DNA of 15,393 nt, from positions 1 to 15,393 of the forward strand of contig CAZMXI010000122.1 of assembly GCA_964570205.1 (NCBI GenBank), in the 5' to 3' direction. This document shows, in pieces, positions 7,191-13,964 of this stretch; position 1 is the stretch's first letter, and the number at the start of each line of letters is the position of its first letter. A program made the translations under genes and the position numbers. The notes under the pieces are model-generated. The model saw only the letters and a program-made list of their open reading frames with translations, did not search any database and was not told where the DNA came from. This DNA comes from CAZMXI01 sp964570205. GTDB lineage: Bacteria > Planctomycetota > Phycisphaerae > Tepidisphaerales > Tepidisphaeraceae.

Positions 7191-8300
7191 TTACCAGCGG
7201 CGGGCGCCGGGGCAGGCGGTGGCTTCTACCTCGAAGAGCAGGTCATCGCGACAGACATCGCCGTGGACGGTGAGCCAGGGCCAGGCGACCTTGTTGGCCC
7301 AGCCGGCGTGGAAGGCCTCGGCAACCTTGGGCGTGGCGCAATAGGCGATGGCCTGGACGACGTCCTTCGAGCCGCAGCCCAGGTCGCGCAGGACCGCGAT
7401 GACATTGTTGATGGTCATGCGGATCTGGCCGGCGATGTCGTTGACGAAGCAGGTGGCGCCGGCGGCGTCGATGGCGGCGGTGCCGGAGACGAAGATGGTC
7501 TGGCCGGCGGGGGTCTGGGCGGTGGCAGCGCGGGCGAAGGCCGAGCCGTACTCAAAGGCGGATCGCTGTTTCCCCGCGGCGTGGAAGCGCTGGACGGAGC
7601 CTTCGGGGCCGACGACGGCGAAGAGGTCCATGTCGATCTTGCCGGGGGTGACGGGCGAGACGCCGATGCCGGTGCTGGCGGGCAGGCGGCCATCGGCGTC
7701 TGGGCCGATCAGGCCGCGTTCCTCGAAGAAGTCGCTGCGGGCGTCATTGAGCTGGTGATACCAGGAGAGGATGTCATCCATGAAGAGCCAGGTGCGGGCG
7801 ACGTTCTTGAAGTCAGCGCCGTGGAGGGCGAGAAGGCTCTGGGCCTTCTGAAAGGTGGCGCGGGCCTGGGCATGGGGTTCGCCGGCATCGGGGGCGCTGA
7901 GGGCGCTGGCGACGATCCATTTGCAGCCATTCTGCTCGAAGACCCGGCCGCGGCAGCCGCAGGGGTGGATGACGGGTCGAGCGGCGGGCAGGCCGGCGAC
8001 GGCATGGACCTGGATGCCGGCGATGGTTCCAGGCCGGGCGCCGCCGAGGTAGTTGGGCTCGACGCCATCATCGAGCTTGCCGTACGCGGCGGCGCGGGCC
8101 TGTTTGAGAATGGGAGTGGCGGCGGGATCGGCGAAGGTGCGTTCCTGGCAGATCCAGGCGTTTCGGGACGCAAGGATACGGGCGATCGCGGCGAAGGCCT
8201 CCTGGGCCTGGTGGCCGAGAAACGTGCCGGGCGTGGGAACGGCGGTCACGTAGATTTCGGTCGCCTTCGACGATTCAATGCCGCGAACGTCCAGTTGCAT
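7191..8300 (-). CDS. FkbO/Hyg5-type RidA-fold protein (chorismatase-like)
   Basis: This is a 369-aa cytoplasmic protein from the ATG at 8300. The open frame runs further up to 8531, but the extra 77 residues are Cys/Pro-rich and unlike the family, and the ribosome site at 8300 (GGATGGATC) is weak. The C-terminal half (about 245-365) has a RidA/YjgF pattern: FVSGTAAID, a DIAGQIRMTINNVIAVLRDLG helix and a final LLFEVEATA strand. The middle, AWLFMDDIL-like then WYHQLNDARSDFFEERGL and LPASTGIG (about 170-213), matches the layout of FkbO/Hyg5/XanB2 chorismatases. Those enzymes remove pyruvate from chorismate to give dihydroxycyclohexadienoate or hydroxybenzoate. The Glu residues at 357 and 359 fall where that family keeps its essential C-terminal glutamate (recalled, not checked). 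The neighbours are carbohydrate enzymes, so a different substrate is possible. The fold is clear; the reaction is inferred. Confidence 0.78.
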   Translation of the reverse strand: MQLDVRGIESSKATEIYVTAVPTPGTFLGHQAQEAFAAIARILASRNAWICQERTFADPAATPILKQARAAAYGKLDDGVEPNYLGGARPGTIAGIQVHAVAGLPAARPVIHPCGCRGRVFEQNGCKWIVASALSAPDAGEPHAQARATFQKAQSLLALHGADFKNVARTWLFMDDILSWYHQLNDARSDFFEERGLIGPDADGRLPASTGIGVSPVTPGKIDMDLFAVVGPEGSVQRFHAAGKQRSAFEYGSAFARAATAQTPAGQTIFVSGTAAIDAAGATCFVNDIAGQIRMTINNVIAVLRDLGCGSKDVVQAIAYCATPKVAEAFHAGWANKVAWPWLTVHGDVCRDDLLFEVEATACPGARRW

Positions 8301-8523
8301 GTCGATCCATCCAGTGTTGTGGGCCGGGTTTAGGAATACGCAGGAACAAATCGCGCCCGAATGCCCGGCGGGGTATCTCTGGAGGAGTATACCGAGCAAC
8401 GAGCCGGGTGTTAGGGGATAGGGACAGGAATGGCAACATGGTCGGGCGAAACTCGATTCCGCGTCGACGATCGGGGAGAATGGAAAGCCGACGGCGTGGC
8501 GACGATGGTAGAGGAGGTTCACC

Positions 8524-9426
8524 GTGCGCATGTGGATGATATGGACGGCGATAGGGCTGCTGGCGCAACCGTCGGCGGACCGGGCGATGGGTCAACCATC
8601 CGGGCCGGCAACGAGGCCCTATGTCACAGCGCATGATGCGCCGCTGGAAGCCTCAGAGCGGCAGGTCGCGTCGCAGGGGCGGCATAGGCAATACCGGGTT
8701 GAGTTTAACGGCATCGAGAAAGGCCGGCGCGTGCCGGCGTTTGTCTATGTGCCGGAGGGGGAGGGACCGCACCCGGCCGTGCTGCTGCAATACGGCAGCG
8801 GCGGGAACAAGAACACCAACTACATCGTGGCGGTGGGGCGCGAGTTCGTCGAGGCGGGCTTCGTGGTGCTGACGATTGATGTGCCTGGCCGGGGCGAACG
8901 GCGCGGCCAGGCGGATGGCGATACCCTTCGCGACCGGGTGGATGAGACGCTGGGCGACTACAGCCGGGCGGTGGATTATCTGGCATCGCGGGTGGATGTG
9001 GATGCCTCGCGGCTGGCATTCGTGGGCATCAGTTGGGGGGCGATCACGGGGATTCCGTTCGTGGCGCACGATCAGCGGGTGAAGGTGATGGCGTCGCTGG
9101 TGGGCGGGGGCAACTTCCAGGGGTGGCTGAAGGATGGCCGGACGGACGAGCAGCGCCGGGCGTCAGCGCCTTATGACCCGATCTACCACGTGGGCGCGAT
9201 CGCGCCGCGGCCACTGCTGCTGCTGAATGTGACGCGGGACCAGCTTGTGTCGCGGTTCTTCGCGGATGCGCTGCACAAGGCGGCGGGGGAACACGCGAAG
9301 AAGGTGTGGCTGGAGGCCGACCACTTCTTCAATGGCGTGGATCGCCAGCAGGTGACGCGGGATGTGGTGGTGAAGTTCGTGAAGGAGGGGCTGGGCGGAG
9401 AGAGGGCGGAGCGGATGGTGAAATAG
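8524..9426 (+). CDS. Alpha/beta-hydrolase, acetyl-xylan-esterase/dienelactone-hydrolase-like
   Basis: This is a 300-aa predicted exported esterase. The GTG start at 8524 has AGGAGG (8512-8517) 6 nt upstream; an ATG at 8530 is possible but worse spaced. A short hydrophobic leader (MWMIWTAIGLLAQ) suggests export. The hydrolase core starts at about residue 58. The oxyanion-side loop is LQYGSGGNK (about 88-96), and the nucleophile elbow is GISWG with S170. The likely acid is D239 in LNVTRDQLV, and the likely general base is H267 in EADHFFNG. FVYVPEGEGPHPAVLLQYG is typical of esterases that act on sugar esters or xenobiotics. Removal of acetyl or aryl esters from hemicellulose would fit the nearby GH62 and GH2 genes, but this is inference. 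It is the first gene of a plus-strand trio and lies divergent from the RidA-fold gene. Confidence 0.85.
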   Translation: MRMWMIWTAIGLLAQPSADRAMGQPSGPATRPYVTAHDAPLEASERQVASQGRHRQYRVEFNGIEKGRRVPAFVYVPEGEGPHPAVLLQYGSGGNKNTNYIVAVGREFVEAGFVVLTIDVPGRGERRGQADGDTLRDRVDETLGDYSRAVDYLASRVDVDASRLAFVGISWGAITGIPFVAHDQRVKVMASLVGGGNFQGWLKDGRTDEQRRASAPYDPIYHVGAIAPRPLLLLNVTRDQLVSRFFADALHKAAGEHAKKVWLEADHFFNGVDRQQVTRDVVVKFVKEGLGGERAERMVK

Positions 9427-9445
9427 CCGGCGGGGCGGCCGCCGG
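9427..9445 (+). terminator. GC hairpin directly after the esterase stop codon
   Basis: CCGGCGG (9427-9433) pairs perfectly with CCGCCGG (9439-9445) around a 5-nt loop, starting at the base after the TAG stop. No T-tract follows. It lies in the 63-nt gap before the next gene, so it may act as a partial terminator or an mRNA-stabilising element rather than a full stop. Confidence 0.45.
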
Positions 9446-9489
9446 GTATGCTGGTCGAGCACGGTTTGGCAGGGACAGGAGGCCGGACG

Positions 9490-10575
9490 ATGAGCAAGAT
9501 CGGCGTGGCGATTGTCGGGTGTGGTAAGATCGCATTGGCGAACCACATTCCGGGGTTCGGGTTCTGCCCGGCGGCGAAAGTGGTCGCGCTGTGCGACTGC
9601 GATCAGAGCGTGCTGGATCAGGCGCGCCAGCAGACGGGCATCGATCGCCTCTATGAAGATTACCATGAACTGACGGCGCAGAAGGACGTCCACGCGGTGG
9701 TGATCGCGACGCCGAACCATCTGCACCGGCCGATGGTCCTGGCGGCGCTGGCGGCTGGGAAACACGTGCTGTGCGAGAAGCCGATCGCGATGAACACGGC
9801 GGAGGCGATGGAGATGTATCGGGCGGCCGAGGCGGCGGGGGTGCGGCACATGACGGCGTTTACGTACCGGTTCGTGCCGGCGATGGCGTACATGAGCCAC
9901 CTGGTGAAGCAGGGGTTTATTGGCCGGCCGTATCATTTTCGGGCGCAGCGGTTCCAGGACTGGGGATCGCGCCCGCTGGGCTGGCGGCAGGTTCGAAGCA
10001 TGGCCGGTTCGGGCGAGATGGGCGACATGCTTTCGCACCGGATCGACTATGGACACCTGCTGGTGGGGCGGATGAAGCGGGTGTTCGGGCAGGTGCGGCG
10101 GTTCATCGACGAGCGTGGCGGGCGGGTTGCGGATGTGGAGGACTGGGTGGCTGCGATGGGGGATTTCGAGGGTGGTGCGACAGGCGTATGGGAGAGCACG
10201 AAGCTGGCCAGCGGCCGGGGCGAGGGCGGGCGCAGCCGCGACTATTGCGAGGTGAATGGATCGGAGGGGTCGCTGGTGTATGATCTTGGCCGGCCGACGG
10301 AGCTGTTGGTCGGAAAACAGGGTGAGCCGGGTTTGCGGGCAATCGAAGTGCCCCAGACGTTCCTGAAGCACCCGGCGTCAGCGCGCGACCCGAAGGCGGG
10401 CGATGTGGGGGTGACGTTCCGGTATGACCAGGATGCCGAATTCGTTGATGCGATCGTGAACGGCCGGCCGTGCGTGCCATCGTTCGCGGATGGGGCGCGG
10501 GTGCAGGCGGTGATGGACGCCATCGAACGGTCGAATCACGAGGGCAAGTGGGTTGAGCTGGAGGAGATTCAATGA
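9490..10575 (+). CDS. Gfo/Idh/MocA family NAD(P)-dependent oxidoreductase
   Basis: This is a 361-aa cytoplasmic dehydrogenase of the Gfo/Idh/MocA family, which oxidises or epimerises sugars, inositols and related polyols. The ATG at 9490 follows AGGAGG with a 7-nt spacer; the frame extends 14 codons further upstream without support. The N-terminal Rossmann fold is KIGVAIVGCGKIA (G10-C-G12), with CDCD ending the second strand, then VVIATPNHLH and the family CEKPIAMN with the probable catalytic Lys K97. The C-terminal alpha/beta domain contains the GSGEMGDMLSHRIDYGHLLVG segment, the active-site His region of the family. The length is usual. The stop codon overlaps the SDR start (ATGA), so the two are translationally coupled. 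Which sugar is used cannot be told from the sequence. Confidence 0.93.
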   Translation: MSKIGVAIVGCGKIALANHIPGFGFCPAAKVVALCDCDQSVLDQARQQTGIDRLYEDYHELTAQKDVHAVVIATPNHLHRPMVLAALAAGKHVLCEKPIAMNTAEAMEMYRAAEAAGVRHMTAFTYRFVPAMAYMSHLVKQGFIGRPYHFRAQRFQDWGSRPLGWRQVRSMAGSGEMGDMLSHRIDYGHLLVGRMKRVFGQVRRFIDERGGRVADVEDWVAAMGDFEGGATGVWESTKLASGRGEGGRSRDYCEVNGSEGSLVYDLGRPTELLVGKQGEPGLRAIEVPQTFLKHPASARDPKAGDVGVTFRYDQDAEFVDAIVNGRPCVPSFADGARVQAVMDAIERSNHEGKWVELEEIQ

Positions 10576-11288
10576 CTTCCAGAAACGCCGTGGTGACGGG
10601 CGCATCCAGTGGTGTTGGGCGGGCGGTGGCGATTCGGCTGGCGATAGAGGGGTGGAATGTGGCGATTGTGGCCAGGCGCGAGGATGCGCTAAGGCAAACG
10701 ACGACGTTGGCCGGGGCGGCTGGCGCGCGGATGCTCGTTTGTCCGTGCGATCTTTCGAACCTTGCCGATGTGCGGCGAATGGCGCAGCGGGTGCTTGAGC
10801 GGTTTGGTTGGGTCCAGACCCTGGTGAACGCGGCGGGAACCAACGCTCCGAACCGCTCGCTGGATGTGCTGAGCGAAGAGACGTTGCGGCAGATCATGGA
10901 GACGAACCTGAGCGGCGCCTATCACTGCGTGCATGAGTTTCTGCCGGGGATGAAGCAAAATCGCTGCGGAACGATCGTCAACGTGGTGTCGGATGCCGGG
11001 CTGCGGGCGAACGCCAAAGCGGGGCCAGCATATGTGATGTCGAAGTTCGGAATGACGGGGCTGACGCAGTCGATCAACGCCGAGGAGCGGGCCAACGGCA
11101 TCCGGGCGTGCGCCATCTATCCGGGCGACATCGACACGCCGCTGCTGGAAAAACGGCCGACGGCTCCCTCGGCCGAGGCCAGGGCGAAAATGCTCCAGCC
11201 GGACGATGTGGCCGAGTGCGTGATGCTGGCGATTAACCTGCCCGCGCGGGCGATCGTTGAGGACCTGGTGATCCGGCCGGCGATCTAG
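10572..11288 (+). CDS. Short-chain dehydrogenase/reductase (SDR)
   Basis: This is a 238-aa classical SDR that reduces or oxidises a carbonyl/alcohol with NAD(P)H in the cytoplasm. Visible marks are TGASSGVG (9-16) for the cofactor, NAAG (86-89), N112 in TNLSGAY, the catalytic S140 in NVVSDAG, and Y154-x-x-x-K158 in AYVMSKFG. These are followed by the PGDIDTPL loop. Arg at 35-36 (ARRED) after the second strand suggests a preference for NADP. The start overlaps the stop of the Gfo/Idh/MocA gene (ATGA), with GGAGGAG at 10560-10566, which is strong evidence of coupling. The pair probably acts on the same sugar or sugar-acid substrate, a keto intermediate being passed from one to the other (inference). 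Confidence 0.93.
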   Translation: MTSRNAVVTGASSGVGRAVAIRLAIEGWNVAIVARREDALRQTTTLAGAAGARMLVCPCDLSNLADVRRMAQRVLERFGWVQTLVNAAGTNAPNRSLDVLSEETLRQIMETNLSGAYHCVHEFLPGMKQNRCGTIVNVVSDAGLRANAKAGPAYVMSKFGMTGLTQSINAEERANGIRACAIYPGDIDTPLLEKRPTAPSAEARAKMLQPDDVAECVMLAINLPARAIVEDLVIRPAI

Positions 11289-11362
11289 AACAGGCCATTC
11301 ATCGCGACTGAGCAAGTGCGGATTATGCCATCGCGAAATGCGCTGGGAAGACCGATAGCGTA

Positions 11363-11391
11363 CTGACAGCTCGGGCGGGCGTGACTAGGAT
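11363..11391 (+). promoter_or_regulatory. Putative sigma70-type promoter of panB
   Basis: CTGACA (11363-11368, five of six to the -35 consensus) is separated by exactly 17 nt from TAGGAT (11386-11391, four of six to the -10). Transcription would begin near 11398, leaving a leader of about 56 nt before panB. It lies in the 165-nt gap after the SDR gene, which suggests that panB starts its own unit. Confidence 0.45.
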
Positions 11392-11397
11392 TACACT

Positions 11398-11423
11398 GCG
11401 ATGGACGGGAAGTCCGTCATCGC
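11398..11423 (+). promoter_or_regulatory. Hairpin at the 5' end of the panB leader
   Basis: GCGATGGACGG (11398-11408) pairs with CCGTCATCGC (11414-11423) as a 10-bp stem with a single bulged G around a GAAGT loop. It begins almost exactly at the predicted transcription start. A small CGGC/GCCG hairpin follows at about 11427-11439. It could stabilise the mRNA or be part of a regulatory leader; no known riboswitch class is recognised. Confidence 0.4.
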
Positions 11424-11453
11424 TCACGGCGGGATGCCGAGAAGCTGACCATC

Positions 11454-12314
11454 ATGGCGACACCACTGAAAGAGAAGGTAACGCTGAATGACCTGCGCAG
11501 CGCGCGGGAGGCGGGGCGGAAGCTGGCCATGCTGACGTGTTATGACTTCACGACAGCGCGGCTGATGCAGCAGGCCGGAGTGCCGCTGCTGCTGGTGGGG
11601 GATTCGGCGGCCAACGTGATCCTGGGCTACGCCACCACGCTGCCGGTGTCGCTGTCTTTCATGATCGAGATCACGGCGGCGGTCCGGCGGGGGGCGCCCC
11701 TGGCGTTTCTTGTGGCGGACATGCCGTTCGGGTCTTACCAGGAATCGACGGGCCAGGGGGTGCGGAATGTTGTCGAGATGGTCAAGCGCACGGATTGCGA
11801 CTGCGTGAAGATCGAAGCTTCCGAGCAGCAACTTGCTCTGGTGGAAGCACTTGCGGGGACGGGGGTGGCGGTGATGCCGCACCTGGGACTTCGGCCGCAG
11901 ACAGTCGGCCTGATGGGGGGCTACAGATACCAGGGCAGGACTGCTCAACAGGCGGAGGCCATTCTGGCACTCGCGTTGCAAATGCAGAAGGCCGGGGCCG
12001 CCGCCCTCCTGCTCGAGGCCGTGCCTCCCGAGGTCGGGAAAGCGGTTGTGGAGGCGGTCGACGTGCCGGTGGTGGGGTGCGGCGCCGGGTCAGCGTGTCT
12101 CGCGAGTGTCATCGTGACTCACGATGGCCTGGGGCTGACGACAGGCCGGCCTCGATTCGTGCCGGAACTCGGCGATCTGGCCGGGCCGTTCCGCGAGGCG
12201 TTTGCGCGCTACGTGGAGATGGTGGCAAACGGCGCATACCCGGCGAGTGAGCATGATTACTCGATGCCCGAGGCCGAGCGAGCGAAGCTGGCGGCGCGGG
12301 CGAACAGGACCTGA
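11454..12314 (+). CDS. panB: 3-methyl-2-oxobutanoate hydroxymethyltransferase
   Basis: PanB transfers a hydroxymethyl group from 5,10-methylenetetrahydrofolate to alpha-ketoisovalerate to give ketopantoate, the first committed step of pantothenate and CoA synthesis, in the cytoplasm. The 286-aa length is slightly above the usual 260-280. Family motifs run in order: MLTCYDFTTARL (26-37), LLVGDSAANVILGY with metal/substrate ligands D50-S51, TLPVSLSFM, FLVADMPFGSYQ with D89, VKIEAS with K119 and E121, and MPHLGLRPQTVGLMGGYRYQGR with H143. The catalytic glutamate is E188 in LLLEAVPPEV, then GCGAG and THDGLGLT. The ATG at 11454 has only a weak upstream purine run (GAGAAG). htrA follows after 29 nt, so both may share a transcript; no other pantothenate gene is visible. 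Confidence 0.96.
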   Translation: MATPLKEKVTLNDLRSAREAGRKLAMLTCYDFTTARLMQQAGVPLLLVGDSAANVILGYATTLPVSLSFMIEITAAVRRGAPLAFLVADMPFGSYQESTGQGVRNVVEMVKRTDCDCVKIEASEQQLALVEALAGTGVAVMPHLGLRPQTVGLMGGYRYQGRTAQQAEAILALALQMQKAGAAALLLEAVPPEVGKAVVEAVDVPVVGCGAGSACLASVIVTHDGLGLTTGRPRFVPELGDLAGPFREAFARYVEMVANGAYPASEHDYSMPEAERAKLAARANRT

Positions 12315-12343
12315 TGGGAGCTATTTGTTTGTGAGGAACGACT

Positions 12344-13891
12344 ATGCGGAAATGGCGAAAGAGTGTATTCGGTGTTGCCGCGTGGGCGGCCGTGGTATTG
12401 GCCGGATATATGGGCTACACGTATGCCCAGGACCGGCGGTTCGTGATGGCGGAGAACCAGCGTGAGCAGATTCGCGAGGGTCTGGCGAACGCGGCGCAGC
12501 TTGGGAACGTTTTCCGCCAGGTGGGCAAGGTTGTGGAGCCGGCGGTGGTGAACATCAACGTGGTGAAGAAGGCTCCGACCGGCCCGCAGCGCCTGCCGTT
12601 CGATGAAGACACGATGCGCCGGTTCTTCCCGGATCGCGATGGCGACGGCGAGCCGGACATGCCGCCCGGCCTGGATGAGCAGTTGGCGCCCGAGCAGATC
12701 GGCACGGGCAGCGGCGTGATCATGGATGCGGCCGAAGGCAAGGGGTGGATCGTCACGAACAACCATGTGGCCGGTGGGGCCGAGGAGTTGACCATCACGC
12801 TGCACGATGGCCGGAAGATCCGAAGCGCCAGGGTGGTGGGGACCGATCCGAAGACGGACCTGGCGGTGGTGGAGATTCAGGCGGATCGGCTTCCGACGGC
12901 GCGGTGGGGCAACAGCGAAGAGCTTCAGAAGGGAGACTGGATCCTGGCGTTTGGCAGCCCGTTCAACTTTGTCGGGTCGATGACGCACGGGATCGTCAGC
13001 GCGCTCAACCGCCAGGCGGACATCCTGGGCGCTGGCGGGTATGAGAACTTCATCCAGGTGGATGCCCCGATCAATCCGGGCAACTCGGGCGGCCCGCTGG
13101 TGAACCTGCGCGGCGAGGTGGTGGGGATCAACACGGCCATTGCCACGCGCAGCGGCGGATTCCAGGGGATTGGTTTCGCGATTCCCTCGAACCAGGCGAA
13201 GTTTGTATACGAGCAGTTGCGCCAGAAGGGCAAGGTCGTCCGCGGCTGGCTGGGCGTGGCGATTGAGAGCGTTTCGGAAGATCCGGGGCTGGCGCGGAGC
13301 TTCGGCTATGAGGGCGACACCGGCGTGATCGTGCAGGATGTGATTGAAGGCACGCCGGCGACCGGCAAGTTGCGACGCGGCGACGTCATCACGGAAGTGA
13401 ATGGCAAGCCGGTCGAGAATGTCTATCGCCTGCGAACGCGCATTGCTGCACTGGCGCCGAACGAGGAGGCGAGGCTGCGCGTCTTCCGCGATGCCAAATA
13501 CAGCAACATCATCGTCAAGCTGGGCGAACAGCCCGAAGAACTCAGTGCCGTGCGGCAGCCCGGGATGCCCCCGGCGCCGCGGAACGTTCAGCCGGATACG
13601 GGCGAAGCGCTGGGCATCCATTACCAGACGCTGACGCCCCAGTTGGCGCAACGACAGGGTCTGGATGTGAACCAGGGCGCCGTGATCACGCGGATCGACC
13701 GCAATTCGGTGGCCGGCCGCGAGGCGAGGCTGATGCCGGGCGACGTGGTTGTTGAGGTTGGCAGGACCAGGATTGCCAGCGCCCAGGATCTGACCGCGGC
13801 CTTGAAGGGCGCTGACTTGAAGAAGGGCGTCCGTATGTACGTAGTGAACCCGCGCGGTTCGCGCTATGTCTTCCTGCAGAGCGACCGATAG
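12344..13891 (+). CDS. HtrA/DegP-type periplasmic serine protease with two PDZ domains
   Basis: This is a 515-aa envelope protease/chaperone of the HtrA (DegP/DegQ) family. It begins MRKWRKSVFG and continues with a hydrophobic signal anchor (about 8-29). The ATG has GAGGA upstream. The trypsin-like domain holds the triad H141 (TNNHVAGG), D172 (TDLAVVEI) and S248 (NPGNSGGPL). PDZ1 begins at GWLGVAIESV (about 300-392), and PDZ2 at ALGIHYQTL (about 422-513). A Pro-rich linker (about 404-415) separates them. The loop before the protease core is acidic and reads DRDGDGEPD (97-105), a DxDxDG calcium-loop pattern. The gene lies 29 nt after panB and ends before a strong hairpin. Assignment to HtrA is firm; which of the DegP/DegQ/DegS groups it belongs to is not. 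Confidence 0.94.
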   Translation: MRKWRKSVFGVAAWAAVVLAGYMGYTYAQDRRFVMAENQREQIREGLANAAQLGNVFRQVGKVVEPAVVNINVVKKAPTGPQRLPFDEDTMRRFFPDRDGDGEPDMPPGLDEQLAPEQIGTGSGVIMDAAEGKGWIVTNNHVAGGAEELTITLHDGRKIRSARVVGTDPKTDLAVVEIQADRLPTARWGNSEELQKGDWILAFGSPFNFVGSMTHGIVSALNRQADILGAGGYENFIQVDAPINPGNSGGPLVNLRGEVVGINTAIATRSGGFQGIGFAIPSNQAKFVYEQLRQKGKVVRGWLGVAIESVSEDPGLARSFGYEGDTGVIVQDVIEGTPATGKLRRGDVITEVNGKPVENVYRLRTRIAALAPNEEARLRVFRDAKYSNIIVKLGEQPEELSAVRQPGMPPAPRNVQPDTGEALGIHYQTLTPQLAQRQGLDVNQGAVITRIDRNSVAGREARLMPGDVVVEVGRTRIASAQDLTAALKGADLKKGVRMYVVNPRGSRYVFLQSDR

Positions 13892-13906
13892 GCCGCGCCA
13901 CGCGGC
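13892..13906 (+). terminator. Short hairpin after the htrA stop
   Basis: GCCGC (13892-13896) pairs with GCGGC (13902-13906) around a 5-nt loop immediately after the TAG. It is short and has no T-tract. The larger hairpin at 13931-13958 is the better terminator candidate. Confidence 0.25.
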
Positions 13907-13930
13907 GATTGATGATGAGTCCAATGGCAG

Positions 13931-13958
13931 GCCCCCCGCAAAGCGATTTGCGGGGGGC
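13931..13958. terminator. Bidirectional terminator hairpin between htrA and the repeat-protein gene
   Basis: A perfect 12-bp stem: GCCCCCCGCAAA (13931-13942) with TTTGCGGGGGGC (13947-13958), closing a GCGA tetraloop. It lies between two convergent genes, 6 nt before the minus-strand stop codon (complement of 13965-13967). No T-tract follows on either strand, but the stem is the strongest in the window. Confidence 0.75.
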
Positions 13959-13964
13959 TGCGGC

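Noticed and set aside
7071..8333. A 420-codon plus-strand open frame opposite the RidA-fold gene
   Set aside because: Its translation is an Asp/Gly/Ala/Val-rich low-complexity sequence; the opposite strand encodes a recognisable protein.
9163..10371. A 402-codon minus-strand open frame opposite the esterase and dehydrogenase
   Set aside because: Arg/His/Pro-rich shadow of two well-supported genes with good ribosome sites.
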